Source: VRUE01 sp963774555
GTDB lineage: Bacteria; Actinomycetota; Thermoleophilia; Solirubrobacterales; 70-9
NCBI GenBank assembly: GCA_963774555.1
Contig: CAVZFL010000002.1
Coordinates: forward strand, 496,001 to 560,000
Length of the DNA: 64,000 bases
Direction of reading: 5' to 3'
Shown: piece after piece, positions 1-10,444 of the stretch
Layout: each line of letters begins with the position of its first letter
Numbering within the stretch: position 1 is the first letter of the stretch
Position numbers and translations under genes: made by a program
Notes under the pieces: generated by a model
What the model saw: only the letters and a program-made list of their open reading frames with translations
What the model was told of the DNA's origin: nothing
The model's database searches: none

Positions 1-1
1 G

Positions 2-1453
2 CTCGCCGGTGGCGGTGGCGGCGCGGGCGCTATCGGAAGCAACCCGATCACCGAAATGCAACCACGCGGTGGCAGCGGCGGATACGGGGGAGCGCTGGGC
101 GCTGCCGGGAGCAACGGCGGCGCGACCGATGCGCTGGGGGCGACACTGGGCAAAGGGATTGGTGGAGGATCGGGCGGCAACGGCGGGCTAGGCGGCACCG
201 GAGGTGAAGTGACCGGATCCAGTGCCTGTGGCGGCGGCGCGAGCGCCGGCGGTGACGGAGCGGCCGGGGCCAGCTTCAGCGGCGGTGGCGGTGCCCCCGG
301 CGCGGGTGGCGGCGGGGGCGGCGGCTACGTCGGCGGCGGCCAGGGCGGCGGTGGCGCCGGCGACGCCTGCGGAAATGCGGCGGGCGCCGGCGGCGGGGGC
401 GGCGGCTCCAGCTATGCCGCGTCCGGGCTCTCGGCCGTGTTCAGCGGCGGCGTCCGCAGCGGCAACGGACGAGCGTCGATCTCCTACCCGAACCCGGTCA
501 AAGCCGTGACCCACAAATACACGGCGACGCCGGATCAGGAGCTCGCCGTGGCCGCCGGCTCGGGTGTTCTCTCCGGCGCCACCGCGCCCGCTGGCGTTCA
601 GTTGGTCGCGAGCCTGGCCAGCCCACCCGCCCACGGCGCCCTGACGATGGCAGACGACGGCTCATTCACCTACACACCCGCTCCCGGCTACTCCGGCGCT
701 GACTCCTTCACCCACCAGGCCACCGATCCCTCGGGCGATTATGCGACCGCCATAGTAACTGTGAGGGTCGCGGCGCCGCCCTCGGCGTCGATATCTACAC
801 CGGCCGCGGGCGGGACCTACACGGTGGGCCAGTCGGTGTCCACGACCTTCTCGTGCAGCGAGGGCGCGGGCGGGACCGGCCTCTCCTCCTGCAACGACTC
901 GAGCGGCACCAAAGCGGCGAGCGGAGGCGCCGGCCACCTCGACACCTCAACGCTGGGAGCGCACAGCTACACGGTGACCGCCGTCTCCAAAGACGGCCTG
1001 GCGGCCAGCTCCTCGATCGACTACACGGTCGCGCTGACGCCGGTGCTGCCCAACGAGCCTCCGCAGCCGCCGGGCGGCTCCGGAGAACCCCCGGCGCCGC
1101 ACCTCAGCATCGCCCTCTCTGGCGCCGGCGGGACGCTGCGCGAGCTGCTGCGGACCGGAGAGCTGACCGTCGTAGTCAAGGCCAGCGAGGCGGCCAAGGT
1201 GACGCTGACTGGCAAGAGGAAGCTCAAGGTTCGCTCCGGTCGAGGGCAGTCGACGAAGCTACTCAGTGTGTTCAGGAAGAAGACAGTCAACTTCGCCGCC
1301 GCGGGTGAGAAGAAGGTGACACTGGCGCTCTCCCAGAGGGGACGCGAAGCGCTGCGCAACCTGGACAAGCTGAAGCTCGCACTCACCGGCGAGGCGACCG
1401 ACGCCGCCGGCAAGACGGCAGCGGGGAGCGTGACGCTCACCCTGTCGCGGTAG
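2..1453 (+). CDS. Glycine-rich secreted/surface protein with Ig-like domains (5' end outside window)
   Basis: The frame is open from base 2, so the true start and any signal peptide lie upstream of the window. The visible part is a very glycine-rich stretch (to about base 480), then a cadherin/Big-type beta-sandwich (about 500-770, with a typical 'DGSFTYTPAPGYSGADSF' strand pattern). A second Ig/HYR-like module follows (about 780-1040), then a proline-rich linker and a C-terminal basic beta domain ending in 'VTLTLSR'. Such modular architecture is usual for exported actinobacterial adhesin-like proteins. No catalytic motif is visible and the function is unknown. The gene stands alone; the next gene starts 71 bases later. 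Confidence 0.75.
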   Translation, partial: LAGGGGGAGAIGSNPITEMQPRGGSGGYGGALGAAGSNGGATDALGATLGKGIGGGSGGNGGLGGTGGEVTGSSACGGGASAGGDGAAGASFSGGGGAPGAGGGGGGGYVGGGQGGGGAGDACGNAAGAGGGGGGSSYAASGLSAVFSGGVRSGNGRASISYPNPVKAVTHKYTATPDQELAVAAGSGVLSGATAPAGVQLVASLASPPAHGALTMADDGSFTYTPAPGYSGADSFTHQATDPSGDYATAIVTVRVAAPPSASISTPAAGGTYTVGQSVSTTFSCSEGAGGTGLSSCNDSSGTKAASGGAGHLDTSTLGAHSYTVTAVSKDGLAASSSIDYTVALTPVLPNEPPQPPGGSGEPPAPHLSIALSGAGGTLRELLRTGELTVVVKASEAAKVTLTGKRKLKVRSGRGQSTKLLSVFRKKTVNFAAAGEKKVTLALSQRGREALRNLDKLKLALTGEATDAAGKTAAGSVTLTLSR

Positions 1454-1524
1454 TGCCTTACTGCAGCGACCGATGATCAGCCCGGCCAATCCTATAGTCA
1501 GAGAAGTTTGACAGGTGAAGCTGG

Positions 1525-3216
1525 ATGGGGTTCAATGCTCGCGTGCCCTGGGACCCGGCTACGATCGATTCCCGAGTTCTCGCAGTCCACGCCGCGTTCG
1601 TCAACTACAACCGCATCGTTTTCTTCGGCGGCGACCAGCACGACCCAGACCTGGCCGCGCACCACGAAGTCGACGCGACGTGCCTGTTCGATTGCAGCTC
1701 TGGACTGGTCAAGAGGATCGCGTCCCCGCCATTCGACCTCTTTTGTTGCGGGCATGCGCTCACCACCCACGGCATCCTCATGGTCGCCGGCGGGACTTAC
1801 GCGTTTAACGAGACGGTTCCCGGGATACACCACGACCACTTCCCCGGACTTCGGGACACGGCGATCTTTCGCTATGAACCAGGCGGGCACGCGTTTCGCT
1901 CGACGGCTGCGCTGAACCCGGGCGAGCAGGCCAACACGGACGCCAGGCAGACGGGCGGTCGCTGGTACCCGACGCTCCTCACCCTCGCAAACGGCAACAT
2001 TCTCGCGATGTCCGGCCATCCCGGCGAAGGGGATCTCGAGCACAACAACTTCATCCCCGAGGTCTTCACACCGGCGCCGCTTCCGGGCGGCGCATGGCAT
2101 CGGCTCGGCAACTTTGAGAACGCCGCCCAGAGACAGCTCTTCTGGGACCACCAGACGACCTATTACCCTCGCACCCACCTGCTCCCGACCGGCGACGTCC
2201 TTTTCGCGTCCCCGACGATTCTGGGAAAGACCGTCACCATGACGGTCAACGAAAACCCGTGGTCGGGGACGTTCCACCCTGTCTGCCGGTTCTCGCCCTC
2301 AACGGACAACGCATATGACGGTTACTCCGAGACGTCGGTGCTGCTGCCCCTTCGCCATGAGGACGGATACCGGCCACGAGTGCTCATCACTGGTGGTGAG
2401 CGGGCTTGGATGCTCGACTTGGGGGGCTGGCACCCTGGAACGACGGCGGAGAACAGTCTCACGTGGCGCCGAGCTCCCGACCGGGTGTTGCAGCGTGGTC
2501 CCCTCGGCGGCCCCTCCCATCCGCCGCGCCGGATCCACGGCAATGTTGTCTTGCTGCCAACTGGAGAGGTACTTGCTGTCGGTGGCGTTGCCGGAGTCCC
2601 GCAGCCAGGGGGCGGATTCCTGCCGCTCGACTCGACCGCGGTGCTCGAGCCAGAGATCTACAACCCGTTCACCAACGCTTGGTCGGCACTGACCACACCA
2701 CAGGATCGTGCGAGGGTGCCGCGCAATTATCACTCGGTGACGTTGTTGATGCCCGACGGGCGCGTCTGGACCGCCGGGTCCGATCACGACGCAGGACGAG
2801 GAACGGGGCCCACTGGGGCTGCCGAGCTGCGAATCGAGATCTTTGAACCCTGGTACTACGGCCATCCCGACCGCCCGGAGATCCTCGCGGCGCCCGACCG
2901 GTGGCTTACCGGCGAACGGTTTTCCGTGCGGACGACCCAGGCAGGCGACATCACCCGTGTCGCGCTCCTTCGCTGCGGCTCGTGTACGCACGCCTTCAAT
3001 CCAGACCAGCGCTACGTGACGCTGAAGTTCAAGCACACCGGTGGAGACGAGCTTCTGGTGACGGCGCCCCCGAACGGGAATATCGCCCCGTCAGGGCTCT
3101 ACTTCCTCTACACAATCAACCGACAAGGGTTGCCCTCCGCAGGAACGACACTGTACGTGAGCTCAGCCTCACAAACTGAGATCGAGCGGCAATGGGACGA
3201 CCTACACCAGGGCTAG
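1525..3216 (+). CDS. Galactose-oxidase/glyoxal-oxidase-like copper radical oxidase
   Basis: The 563-residue protein has kelch-like blades followed by a C-terminal DUF1929/E-set domain (about 450-555), as in galactose and glyoxal oxidases, which oxidise alcohols or aldehydes with O2 and release H2O2. All copper/radical ligands can be placed: Cys74 in 'DLFCCGHA', Tyr149 in 'RWYPTLL', Tyr403-His404 in 'RNYHSVTLLMPDG' and His490 in 'CTHAFN'. An active Cys-Tyr/Cu centre is therefore plausible. The start ATG is preceded by an AGGTGAAG ribosome site. No N-terminal signal peptide is evident, which is odd for a family that is usually secreted; a missed upstream start is possible but not visible. The substrate cannot be inferred. 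Confidence 0.85.
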   Translation: MGFNARVPWDPATIDSRVLAVHAAFVNYNRIVFFGGDQHDPDLAAHHEVDATCLFDCSSGLVKRIASPPFDLFCCGHALTTHGILMVAGGTYAFNETVPGIHHDHFPGLRDTAIFRYEPGGHAFRSTAALNPGEQANTDARQTGGRWYPTLLTLANGNILAMSGHPGEGDLEHNNFIPEVFTPAPLPGGAWHRLGNFENAAQRQLFWDHQTTYYPRTHLLPTGDVLFASPTILGKTVTMTVNENPWSGTFHPVCRFSPSTDNAYDGYSETSVLLPLRHEDGYRPRVLITGGERAWMLDLGGWHPGTTAENSLTWRRAPDRVLQRGPLGGPSHPPRRIHGNVVLLPTGEVLAVGGVAGVPQPGGGFLPLDSTAVLEPEIYNPFTNAWSALTTPQDRARVPRNYHSVTLLMPDGRVWTAGSDHDAGRGTGPTGAAELRIEIFEPWYYGHPDRPEILAAPDRWLTGERFSVRTTQAGDITRVALLRCGSCTHAFNPDQRYVTLKFKHTGGDELLVTAPPNGNIAPSGLYFLYTINRQGLPSAGTTLYVSSASQTEIERQWDDLHQG

Positions 3217-3260
3217 CGCCCGCGCTGCGCAAAGCAATCAACCAACGAGGAGGCGGCACG

Positions 3261-3758
3261 ATGCCAAATGTGAATCAACCCACGATTAAGTTGGGCGCAA
3301 AAGGCGACGCCGTAAAGCGCGCCCAGCGCGCTCTGCGTCGCACACCCAACCTGAGCGTTGTGGTGGACGGCGTCTTCGGACCGGCGACCCAGCAGGCCGT
3401 GAAGGATTTCCAGTCATCCTCCCCGCCTCTGGCAGTCGACGGAATCGTCGGTCCCGAAACGTGGATCGCGCTTCCCGACGGCGGCCCGATGCCGGTGCTG
3501 AAACAGGGCTCGAAACTCGACGCGGTCCTGCCCCTGCAGAAAGTCTTGACCAATGGAGCCGTCGACCAATGGGGCACGGGTCCGGGCGAGATCGACGGCG
3601 AATTTGGCCCGCACACACGCGCTTCGGTCGAAGCCTTCCAGAAGTGGGGCAAGGTGAAGGCCGACGGCATCGTCGGAGACCGGACCTGGGATGTCCCGCT
3701 GGACGCGATGTCCTCCGATCTTGAGACAGCCGTCGGGCTCCAGTACATCGCCGGATGA
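3261..3758 (+). CDS. Peptidoglycan-binding domain protein (two PG_binding_1 repeats)
   Basis: The 165-residue protein has two PG_binding_1 modules (about 10-65 and 75-150). Both carry the family signature of 'VKxAQRALR' helices and 'DGxFGPxTxxAVxxFQ'; the second reads 'DGEFGPHTRASVEAFQ', and each ends in a 'DGIVGPETW'-like turn. The ATG at 3261 was chosen because a strong GAGGAGG site precedes it; an upstream in-frame ATG at 3192 has none and overlaps the previous gene. No catalytic domain and no signal peptide are present, so it probably serves as a wall-targeting or partner module. It lies 44 bases after the oxidase and may be cotranscribed with it. Confidence 0.8.
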   Translation: MPNVNQPTIKLGAKGDAVKRAQRALRRTPNLSVVVDGVFGPATQQAVKDFQSSSPPLAVDGIVGPETWIALPDGGPMPVLKQGSKLDAVLPLQKVLTNGAVDQWGTGPGEIDGEFGPHTRASVEAFQKWGKVKADGIVGDRTWDVPLDAMSSDLETAVGLQYIAG

Positions 3759-3791
3759 CATAGGCAACCAACGCGGCAAAGAGACTGACGC

Positions 3792-4098
3792 TCACCCTGC
3801 AGCAGTAGTCCCTTTCTCCAGCAGGCCCGCCACGGCGCGGGCCAGTTGCTCCCCATGCCGGGTGAGGACGTACTCGGTGTGCGGGGGGCGGCCGGGGACG
3901 AGGCGGCGCTCGACGATGCGGGCGGCCTCGAGCTGCTCGAGGCGGTCGGAGAGGGTCGTCGGGGAGACGCCGGGGAGGGACTGGCGGAACTCGTTGAAGC
4001 GGACGGCGCCGCTGGCGCAGGCGTAGATCGTCGCCAGCGTCCAGCGGCGCTCGAGCAGGGTCGCGGTCGCCCGCATCTCGGCCGGGACCGGGGTGCAG

Positions 4099-4118
<20 letters not shown>
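3792..4118 (-). CDS. HxlR-family winged-helix transcriptional regulator
   Basis: This 108-residue protein consists almost entirely of the HxlR DNA-binding domain. 'ERRWTLATIYACASGAVRF' matches the family opening, and 'LPGVSPTTLSDRLEQLEAARIVERR' is the recognition helix and wing region. The canonical HxlR cysteine is offset to the CRSC segment near residue 5-8, so redox sensing is possible but not shown. The start overlaps the end of the lon gene by 20 bases on the same strand, so the two are translationally coupled and probably one transcript. It could regulate lon or itself. The end is clean and the frame intact, in contrast to lon. Confidence 0.8.
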
Positions 4119-6401
<2,283 letters not shown>

Positions 6402-6508
6402 AGTCTAAGTCCAATTTCTGTAGTTAGTCTTAGAACAGGATAGCGCAGCCTGTCTCAGCCCGGGTCGCAACGCCGTACGGCTGGCCCGGAGCCGAAAAGC
6501 GTTACGGT
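6402..6508. promoter_or_regulatory. Divergent promoter region between lon and the DksA-like gene
   Basis: This 107-base gap separates the divergent starts. Its lon-proximal half is AT-rich compared with surroundings and holds TCTAAG (about 6405) and CTTAGA (about 6429) as an inverted repeat, a plausible regulator or promoter element for lon. No classical HAIR or CIRCE box is present. There is no clear ribosome site directly before the lon ATG, so a leaderless lon transcript is possible. This is inference only. Confidence 0.35.
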
Positions 6509-6855
6509 GTGCGCCTCGTGGATCCCGAACGCGCCAAAGAGCTGCTCAGCCGCCGAGCGAGCGGAGATCGAGCGGGAGATCGCCAACGTCGAAGGCGAAG
6601 GCCCCGAAGAGGGCGACGAGCGGGTCGAGCCCGGCGACGTCGATTCGGAGGGCCTCTACCAGGACGAGCTCGACGCCGGCCGACTGCAGGACCTGACGCC
6701 GCAGGCTCGACGCGGTCGAGCGGGCCGAGGCGCGGCTCGCCGCCGGCACCTACGGGGTCTCGACCCAGAGCGGCGAGCCGATCCCCGACGAGCGGCTCGA
6801 GGCCTTTCCCACGGCCGAGCTGACCGTCGAGGAGCAGGAGCGCCAAGTCGGCTGA
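6509..6855 (+). CDS. Cysteine-free DksA/TraR-like protein (frame broken twice)
   Basis: Read through two one-base insertions (near 6553 and 6705), the product is about 115 residues. It has an N-terminal helical part beginning 'RLVDPERAKELL' and the DksA/TraR C-terminal signature 'ARLAAGTYGVSTQSGEPIP' plus 'DERLEAFPTAELTVEEQER'. The four zinc-ligand cysteines of classical DksA are replaced (Ser/Thr/Glu), as in several actinobacterial relatives. DksA proteins bind the RNA polymerase secondary channel and tune initiation. The start is a GTG at 6509, with alternatives at 6507 and 6518. It lies immediately upstream of the cNMP/TrxR fusion on the same strand. Confidence 0.65.
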
Positions 6856-6901
6856 GCCGGCAGCGGTGCCGCCCGGCCCGACCATCTAGGCTTGGCCGCA
6901 G

Positions 6902-8501
6902 GTGGCCTCCGGTCCGACAAGCCGGGTTCTCTCGACTTCCCAGCTCGCCACCCTCGCCGAGCTCGGCGAGGAGCGGACCGCAGCGGTCGGCGAGAAGCTC
7001 TTCGAGGTCGGCGACGCGCAGCTACCCCTTCATCGCGATCCTCGAGGGCGAGGTGGCGGTCACTCGACCCCGGCGGACACGAGATCGTCCGCCACGGCGC
7101 CTCCGGCTTCCTCGGCGAGATGAACCTGCTCTCCGGCCAGACCGTCTTCCTGACCGCGGTCGTGACCAAGCCGATGCGCTACATCGCCGTCGAGCGCGAA
7201 GTCCTGCGGCGCGCTGCTCTTCGAGGACGGCGCGCTCTCCGACCTGCTGCTCTCCGCCTTCATCGAGCGGCGCGAGGTGCTGCAGCGCCAGCAGGGGATC
7301 GGCGTCGAGATCATCGGCCCGCACGACTCGGCCGAGACCCGGCGCCTGCTCGACTTCGTCAGCGCGCGCAGCGTCTCCCCTACTCCTGGCGCTCCCCCGA
7401 GGACGAACGAGGAGGCGGCGGTCGCGCTCGCCGGCCTCGGTCCCGGAGGAGATCCCGCTGGTGCGGCTGCCCGGCGGCGCCGAGCTGCGCAGCCCGAGCA
7501 ACGGCGAGCTCTCGCGGGCGCTCGGGATCGGGCTGGAGCTGGAGCAGCGCGAGGAGGTCGACCTGCTCGATCGTCGGCGGCGGCCCGGCCGGCCTCGGCG
7601 CCGCCGTCTACGGCGCCTCGGAGGGTCTCGACACGCTCGTCGTCGAGAGCACCGTGCTCGGCGGCCAGGCCGGCACCTCGCGCCGGATCGAGAACTACCT
7701 CGGCTTCCCGGCCGGCATCAGCGGCACCGAGCTGACCAGCCGCGCGGTCACCCAGGCGCGCAAGTTCGGCGCCCGCACGGCGACGCCCTACCGCGCCCAG
7801 CGCGCTCGAGCCCGGCGCCGACCGCCACCTCGTCCGGCTCGAGGAAGGCAACGAGATCGCCGCCCGCGCGGTCGTGCTCTCGACCGGCGCCGAATACCGG
7901 CGCCTGCCGGTGGAGACCTCGAGGAGTACGAGGGGATCAGCGTCTTCTACGCCGCCGGCCCGCCCGAGGCGCCAGCTCTGCGGCGGCCAGCGGGTCGGAG
8001 TGATCGGCGGCGGCAACTCGGCCGCGCAGGCCGCGATCTGGCTGGCCCGCGGCGGCGCGCTGGTCACGCTGCTGCACCGCCGCGCCGACCTCAGCGAGAC
8101 GATGTCCGACTACCTGATCGAGGACCTCGACCGCTACGGCGTCGCGGTCCGCGACCGCAGCGAAGTCGACGCGCTGCACGGCGAGCGACGGCCAGCTCGA
8201 GGCGGTGACGCTGACCGACGGCGAGCGAGCTCCCGTTCTCCTTCCTCTTCCTCTTCCTCGGCGCCGTCGCCGTGCACCGACTGGCTCGGCGATGCGATCG
8301 CCCGCGACGAGCAAGGGCTTCGTCCTCACCGGCGCCGAGGCGGGCGCCGACGGCCTGCTCGAGACCAGCGTTCCCGGCGTCTACGCCGCCGGCGACGTCC
8401 GCGCCGGCTCGATCAAGCGCTGCGCGACGGCGGTCGGCGAGGGCGCGACGGTCGTGCGCTTCGTGCACGAGCACATCTCCGCCGCGGGCGCCTCGGTCTA
8501 A
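6902..8501 (+). CDS. Fused cyclic-nucleotide-binding domain / thioredoxin-reductase-like FAD oxidoreductase (frame broken many times)
   Basis: The frame-corrected product is about 530 residues. Residues 1-140 form a CRP-type sensor ('PFIAILEGEVAV' and 'GHEIVRHGASGFLGEMNLL'). After a linker comes a TrxR fold with FAD site 'LIVGGGPAGLGAAVYGASEG' and 'GGQAGTSRRIENYLGFP', NADPH site 'VGVIGGGNSAAQAAIWLARG', and C-terminal 'GVYAAGDVRAGSIKRCATAVGEGA'. The redox CxxC of true TrxR is absent ('YAAGPPEAQLCGG'), so it probably reduces something other than thioredoxin. About 14 single-base indels interrupt the frame (for example at 7568, 8272 and around 7022, 7207 and 7441). The start is GTG 6902. Confidence 0.8.
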
Positions 8502-8561
8502 CCAGGCGCCGACGCCAACCCGGGAATCGTCTGCTCCTTGCAGGTTCCGCCGCCTCGAATG

Positions 8562-8575
8562 CGAACATATGTTCG
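8562..8575. promoter_or_regulatory. LexA-type SOS box
   Basis: CGAACATATGTTCG is a perfect 14-base palindrome matching the actinobacterial/Bacillus LexA (Cheo) box CGAACNNNNGTTCG. It ends 23 bases before the ATG of the DUF1508 gene, where repressor binding would block transcription. The match to the consensus is seen directly; LexA control is inferred. Confidence 0.7.
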
Positions 8576-8598
8576 ATCCCTGCGAAAAAGGAGACGAG

Positions 8599-8835
8599 AT
8601 GCCCCAATTCGACGCATTCGAAGACCTGGTTGGACAGTGGCGCTGGCGCCTGCTCGGCGCCGACGGCCGCACCGTCGCCACCTCCGGCGAGTCCTACGAC
8701 TCCCACTGGCACGCGCTGCGCGCCGCCGAAAACGCCCGCGGCGTGGCAACCGGCGCCCGCATCTGCGGCGTCCCCGCCGAGGGAGCCGCCGACCCCCTCG
8801 GCACGATCATCGACCGCGAGCTGGCCTGGAACTGA
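8599..8835 (+). CDS. YegP/DUF1508 (UPF0339) family protein
   Basis: This 78-residue cytoplasmic protein has the DUF1508 pattern: a strand 'GQWRWRLLGADGRTVATSGE' followed by a helix 'SHWHALRAAENARGVA'. The biochemical function of the family is unknown. The start ATG at 8599 follows an excellent AAAGGAGACGAG ribosome site. A perfect LexA-type palindrome sits just upstream, so DNA damage induction is likely. The protein has only one DUF1508 unit, whereas many homologues have two. The frame is intact. Confidence 0.75.
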   Translation: MPQFDAFEDLVGQWRWRLLGADGRTVATSGESYDSHWHALRAAENARGVATGARICGVPAEGAADPLGTIIDRELAWN

Positions 8836-8843
8836 CCTTTCGA

Positions 8844-8865
8844 GGTGGTACTCCGGTGGTACACT
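8844..8865 (+). promoter_or_regulatory. Direct-repeat operator and -10 ahead of the vapBC-like module
   Basis: GGTGGTAC occurs at 8844-8851 and again at 8855-8862, one helical turn apart. The second copy runs into a TACACT -10-like hexamer (8860-8865). This is the layout expected for a self-repressed toxin-antitoxin promoter. Binding is inferred. Confidence 0.45.
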
Positions 8866-8866
8866 A

Positions 8867-9153
8867 ATGCCCTGCCTACCCATCACCCCCGCATCCAGGT
8901 CACTGAAGACCGCGAGCTCGGCGCAGCCCTGCGCGCCGCGGCGCCGTACCTGCCGGCCGGCCTCCCCCGATCCCGCCAGGTGCGGGATCTGGCGATCGCG
9001 GGTGCCCACCACCTCAGCGGCGAGGTGGCAGATGAGGACAAGCGCCAGGCGCTCCTGGAGCAGCTCGCCCAGGACTTCGACGAGCCCGAGGCCGCTGGCG
9101 TCGATTGGGAGCAGCTGCGCGAGGGTAAGAGCCGTGCCTGGCCCGCCCGCTGA
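8867..9153 (+). CDS. Putative antitoxin of a VapBC-type module
   Basis: A roughly 95-residue, acidic, helical protein with an N-terminal segment 'VTEDRELGAALRAAAPYL' like short Arc/MetJ-type antitoxins, and an acidic C-terminal tail that would wrap the toxin. Its 3' end overlaps the PIN toxin gene by 20 bases. The start is unclear. The ATG at 8867 is out of frame with the body, GTG 8845 lies inside the operator repeats, and CTG 8872 sits at the expected transcription start of the TACACT promoter. One missing or extra base between 8867 and 8900, or a leaderless CTG start, would explain this. It is called an antitoxin mainly from context. Confidence 0.55.
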
Positions 9154-9586
9154 CGACTCGGCCTGGGGGGAGCTGCCGCTTGCAGTCGACACGTCGGCAT
9201 GGGCTCGTGCGCACCACCCCCGAGTCCGCGGACCTTGGAAGGAAGCGCTGCTTGGTCGACGCCTGCGCATCTCGCCCCTCGTGCGCTTCGAGATCTTGCT
9301 CAGCGCCCGCGGCGGCGAGAGCTTTGACGCACTGGCGGAACGCCTCTCGGCCCTGCACCCAGCACCGCTCAGCGCCTCGGTGATCGCCGCTGCCGAACAC
9401 GCGATGCGAACGCTGTCGCATCGTTCCGCCGGTGCCCAGCGCCTGCCGATCGTCGACTACCTGGTTGCAGCCTCAGCTCAAGAGCTCGGCGCCGCTGTCA
9501 TTCACTACGACCACGACTACGACACCCTCGCCGAGCTGATGGGCTTCGAATCGATCTGGATCGCCCCGGCGGGCACGCTCCCATGA
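9134..9586 (+). CDS. PIN-domain toxin (VapC-like RNase)
   Basis: The 150-residue PIN domain protein retains the acidic nuclease centre: Asp in 'LAVDTSAWARA', Glu in 'RFEILLSA', and Asp residues in 'IVDYLVAASAQELG' and 'HYDHDYDTLAEL'. VapC toxins cleave tRNA or rRNA and are neutralised by the partner encoded just upstream, with which it overlaps 20 bases. The GTG at 9134 fits that overlap and gives the right length. The frame is intact. The target RNA cannot be predicted. Confidence 0.82.
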   Translation: MPGPPADDSAWGELPLAVDTSAWARAHHPRVRGPWKEALLGRRLRISPLVRFEILLSARGGESFDALAERLSALHPAPLSASVIAAAEHAMRTLSHRSAGAQRLPIVDYLVAASAQELGAAVIHYDHDYDTLAELMGFESIWIAPAGTLP

Positions 9587-9597
9587 CCTGAGGTGCA

Positions 9598-9628
9598 GGA
9601 ACATCTTCTTGATTCAGTAAGATCTTCC
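9598..9628. promoter_or_regulatory. Inverted-repeat operator of the XRE-PIN module
   Basis: GGAACATCTT (9598-9607) and AAGATCTTCC (9619-9628) form an inverted repeat with 9 of 10 positions matching and an 11-base spacer. It ends one base before the ATG of the XRE antitoxin gene. This suggests autorepression by the XRE protein and little or no leader. Confidence 0.5.
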
Positions 9629-9629
9629 T

Positions 9630-9968
9630 ATGCCCCAGATCTCCTGGAGAGTTGAGGAGCTGGCTGCACAGCGTGGCTGGAACGCGCGTCAGCTGGCCGA
9701 GCGGACCGGGCTCGACCAGAAGACGGTGCGCAACATCCTCACCGGGCGCGCAACGCGGGTCGACCTCAACACGATCGCACGGCTGTCCCGGGCGCTCGGA
9801 GTCGGCCCGGGGTCGCTCTGGGACGTCGACCCGAGCACGCCGGGGGCATGGGAGAGGACGGCGGGATCCGCGGGGGAGGCATCTCCGGGTGAGCTGGACG
9901 AGGTTCTGGCGGGCGACTGGTCGGAGCGGACCGACCCGGCCCTGGAGCGGGCTCTCCGCTCGCCTTGA
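9630..9968 (+). CDS. XRE-family HTH antitoxin paired with a PIN toxin
   Basis: The 112-residue protein has an N-terminal XRE helix-turn-helix (residues 8-65: 'VEELAAQRGWNARQLAERTG', 'TVRNILTGRA', 'TIARLSRALGVGPGSLW'). A low-complexity acidic tail follows that could contact the toxin. The stop codon overlaps the TTG start of the PIN gene (TTGA), so the two are translationally coupled. An inverted repeat directly before the start is a likely binding site. An XRE regulator with a downstream PIN toxin is a recognised toxin-antitoxin arrangement. Confidence 0.8.
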   Translation: MPQISWRVEELAAQRGWNARQLAERTGLDQKTVRNILTGRATRVDLNTIARLSRALGVGPGSLWDVDPSTPGAWERTAGSAGEASPGELDEVLAGDWSERTDPALERALRSP

Positions 9969-10441
9969 GCCGCTGCTACCTCGACACGAACTTCCTCTAC
10001 GCCCACCTGCGGTCGAAACGAGGAGGTGCACTGGGCCCGGCCGAGGCCTGGCGGGCCCGCGTACTGGATGAGCTTGACGACGGCGGGGTGATCAGCGCCC
10101 TGGTTTTCGACGAGCTCGCCTACCGCCTCGTATTGGCGTGGCTGCGCGACGACGGAGATACCGACCCCCTCTCGACCTACAGGGCTGACCCGGGCACCGC
10201 GATGCGGGCGGCGCGTCGCCGCCTGAACGCAACATGGCGCGCGGTGGACCTCCTTGCCCTCCAGCTGCAGCCCACCGACCACGCGGTGATCGATCGGGCG
10301 AAGGCCCTGATGGCGCGGCCGGGACTCGCCCCCCGAGACGCATTCCACGCGGCCCACGCACTCGAGGCAGGCTGTGGGCTGATCGCGAGCTCAGACGTCA
10401 GCTTCGACCGGGTTTCCGGATTGCAGCGCCTCGCTCCCTGA
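9965..10441 (+). CDS. PIN-domain protein, second VapC-like toxin
   Basis: The 158-residue PIN nuclease starts at TTG 9965, overlapping the antitoxin stop by 4 bases. Conserved acids are Asp in 'CYLDTNFLYAHL', Glu in 'ALVFDELAYRLV', and Asp in 'APRDAFHAAHALEAGC' and 'IASSDVSFDRV'. This pattern fits the variety of PIN toxin associated with XRE antitoxins and differs from the upstream VapC-like toxin, so the two modules are not recent duplicates. It probably cleaves RNA. It converges with the alcohol dehydrogenase gene 3 bases away. Confidence 0.8.
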   Translation: MSRCYLDTNFLYAHLRSKRGGALGPAEAWRARVLDELDDGGVISALVFDELAYRLVLAWLRDDGDTDPLSTYRADPGTAMRAARRRLNATWRAVDLLALQLQPTDHAVIDRAKALMARPGLAPRDAFHAAHALEAGCGLIASSDVSFDRVSGLQRLAP

Positions 10442-10444
10442 ATC

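Noticed and set aside
1..480. Repetitive GGC-rich DNA as a tandem repeat or CRISPR-like array
   Set aside because: The repetition is at the amino-acid level (poly-glycine coding) without regular repeat and spacer units.
3783..3806. Short similarity of 'CTGACGCTCACCCTG' with the 3' end of the first gene (1430-1460)
   Set aside because: Only about 20 bases match and the region is the end of the HxlR gene; too little to call a repeat.
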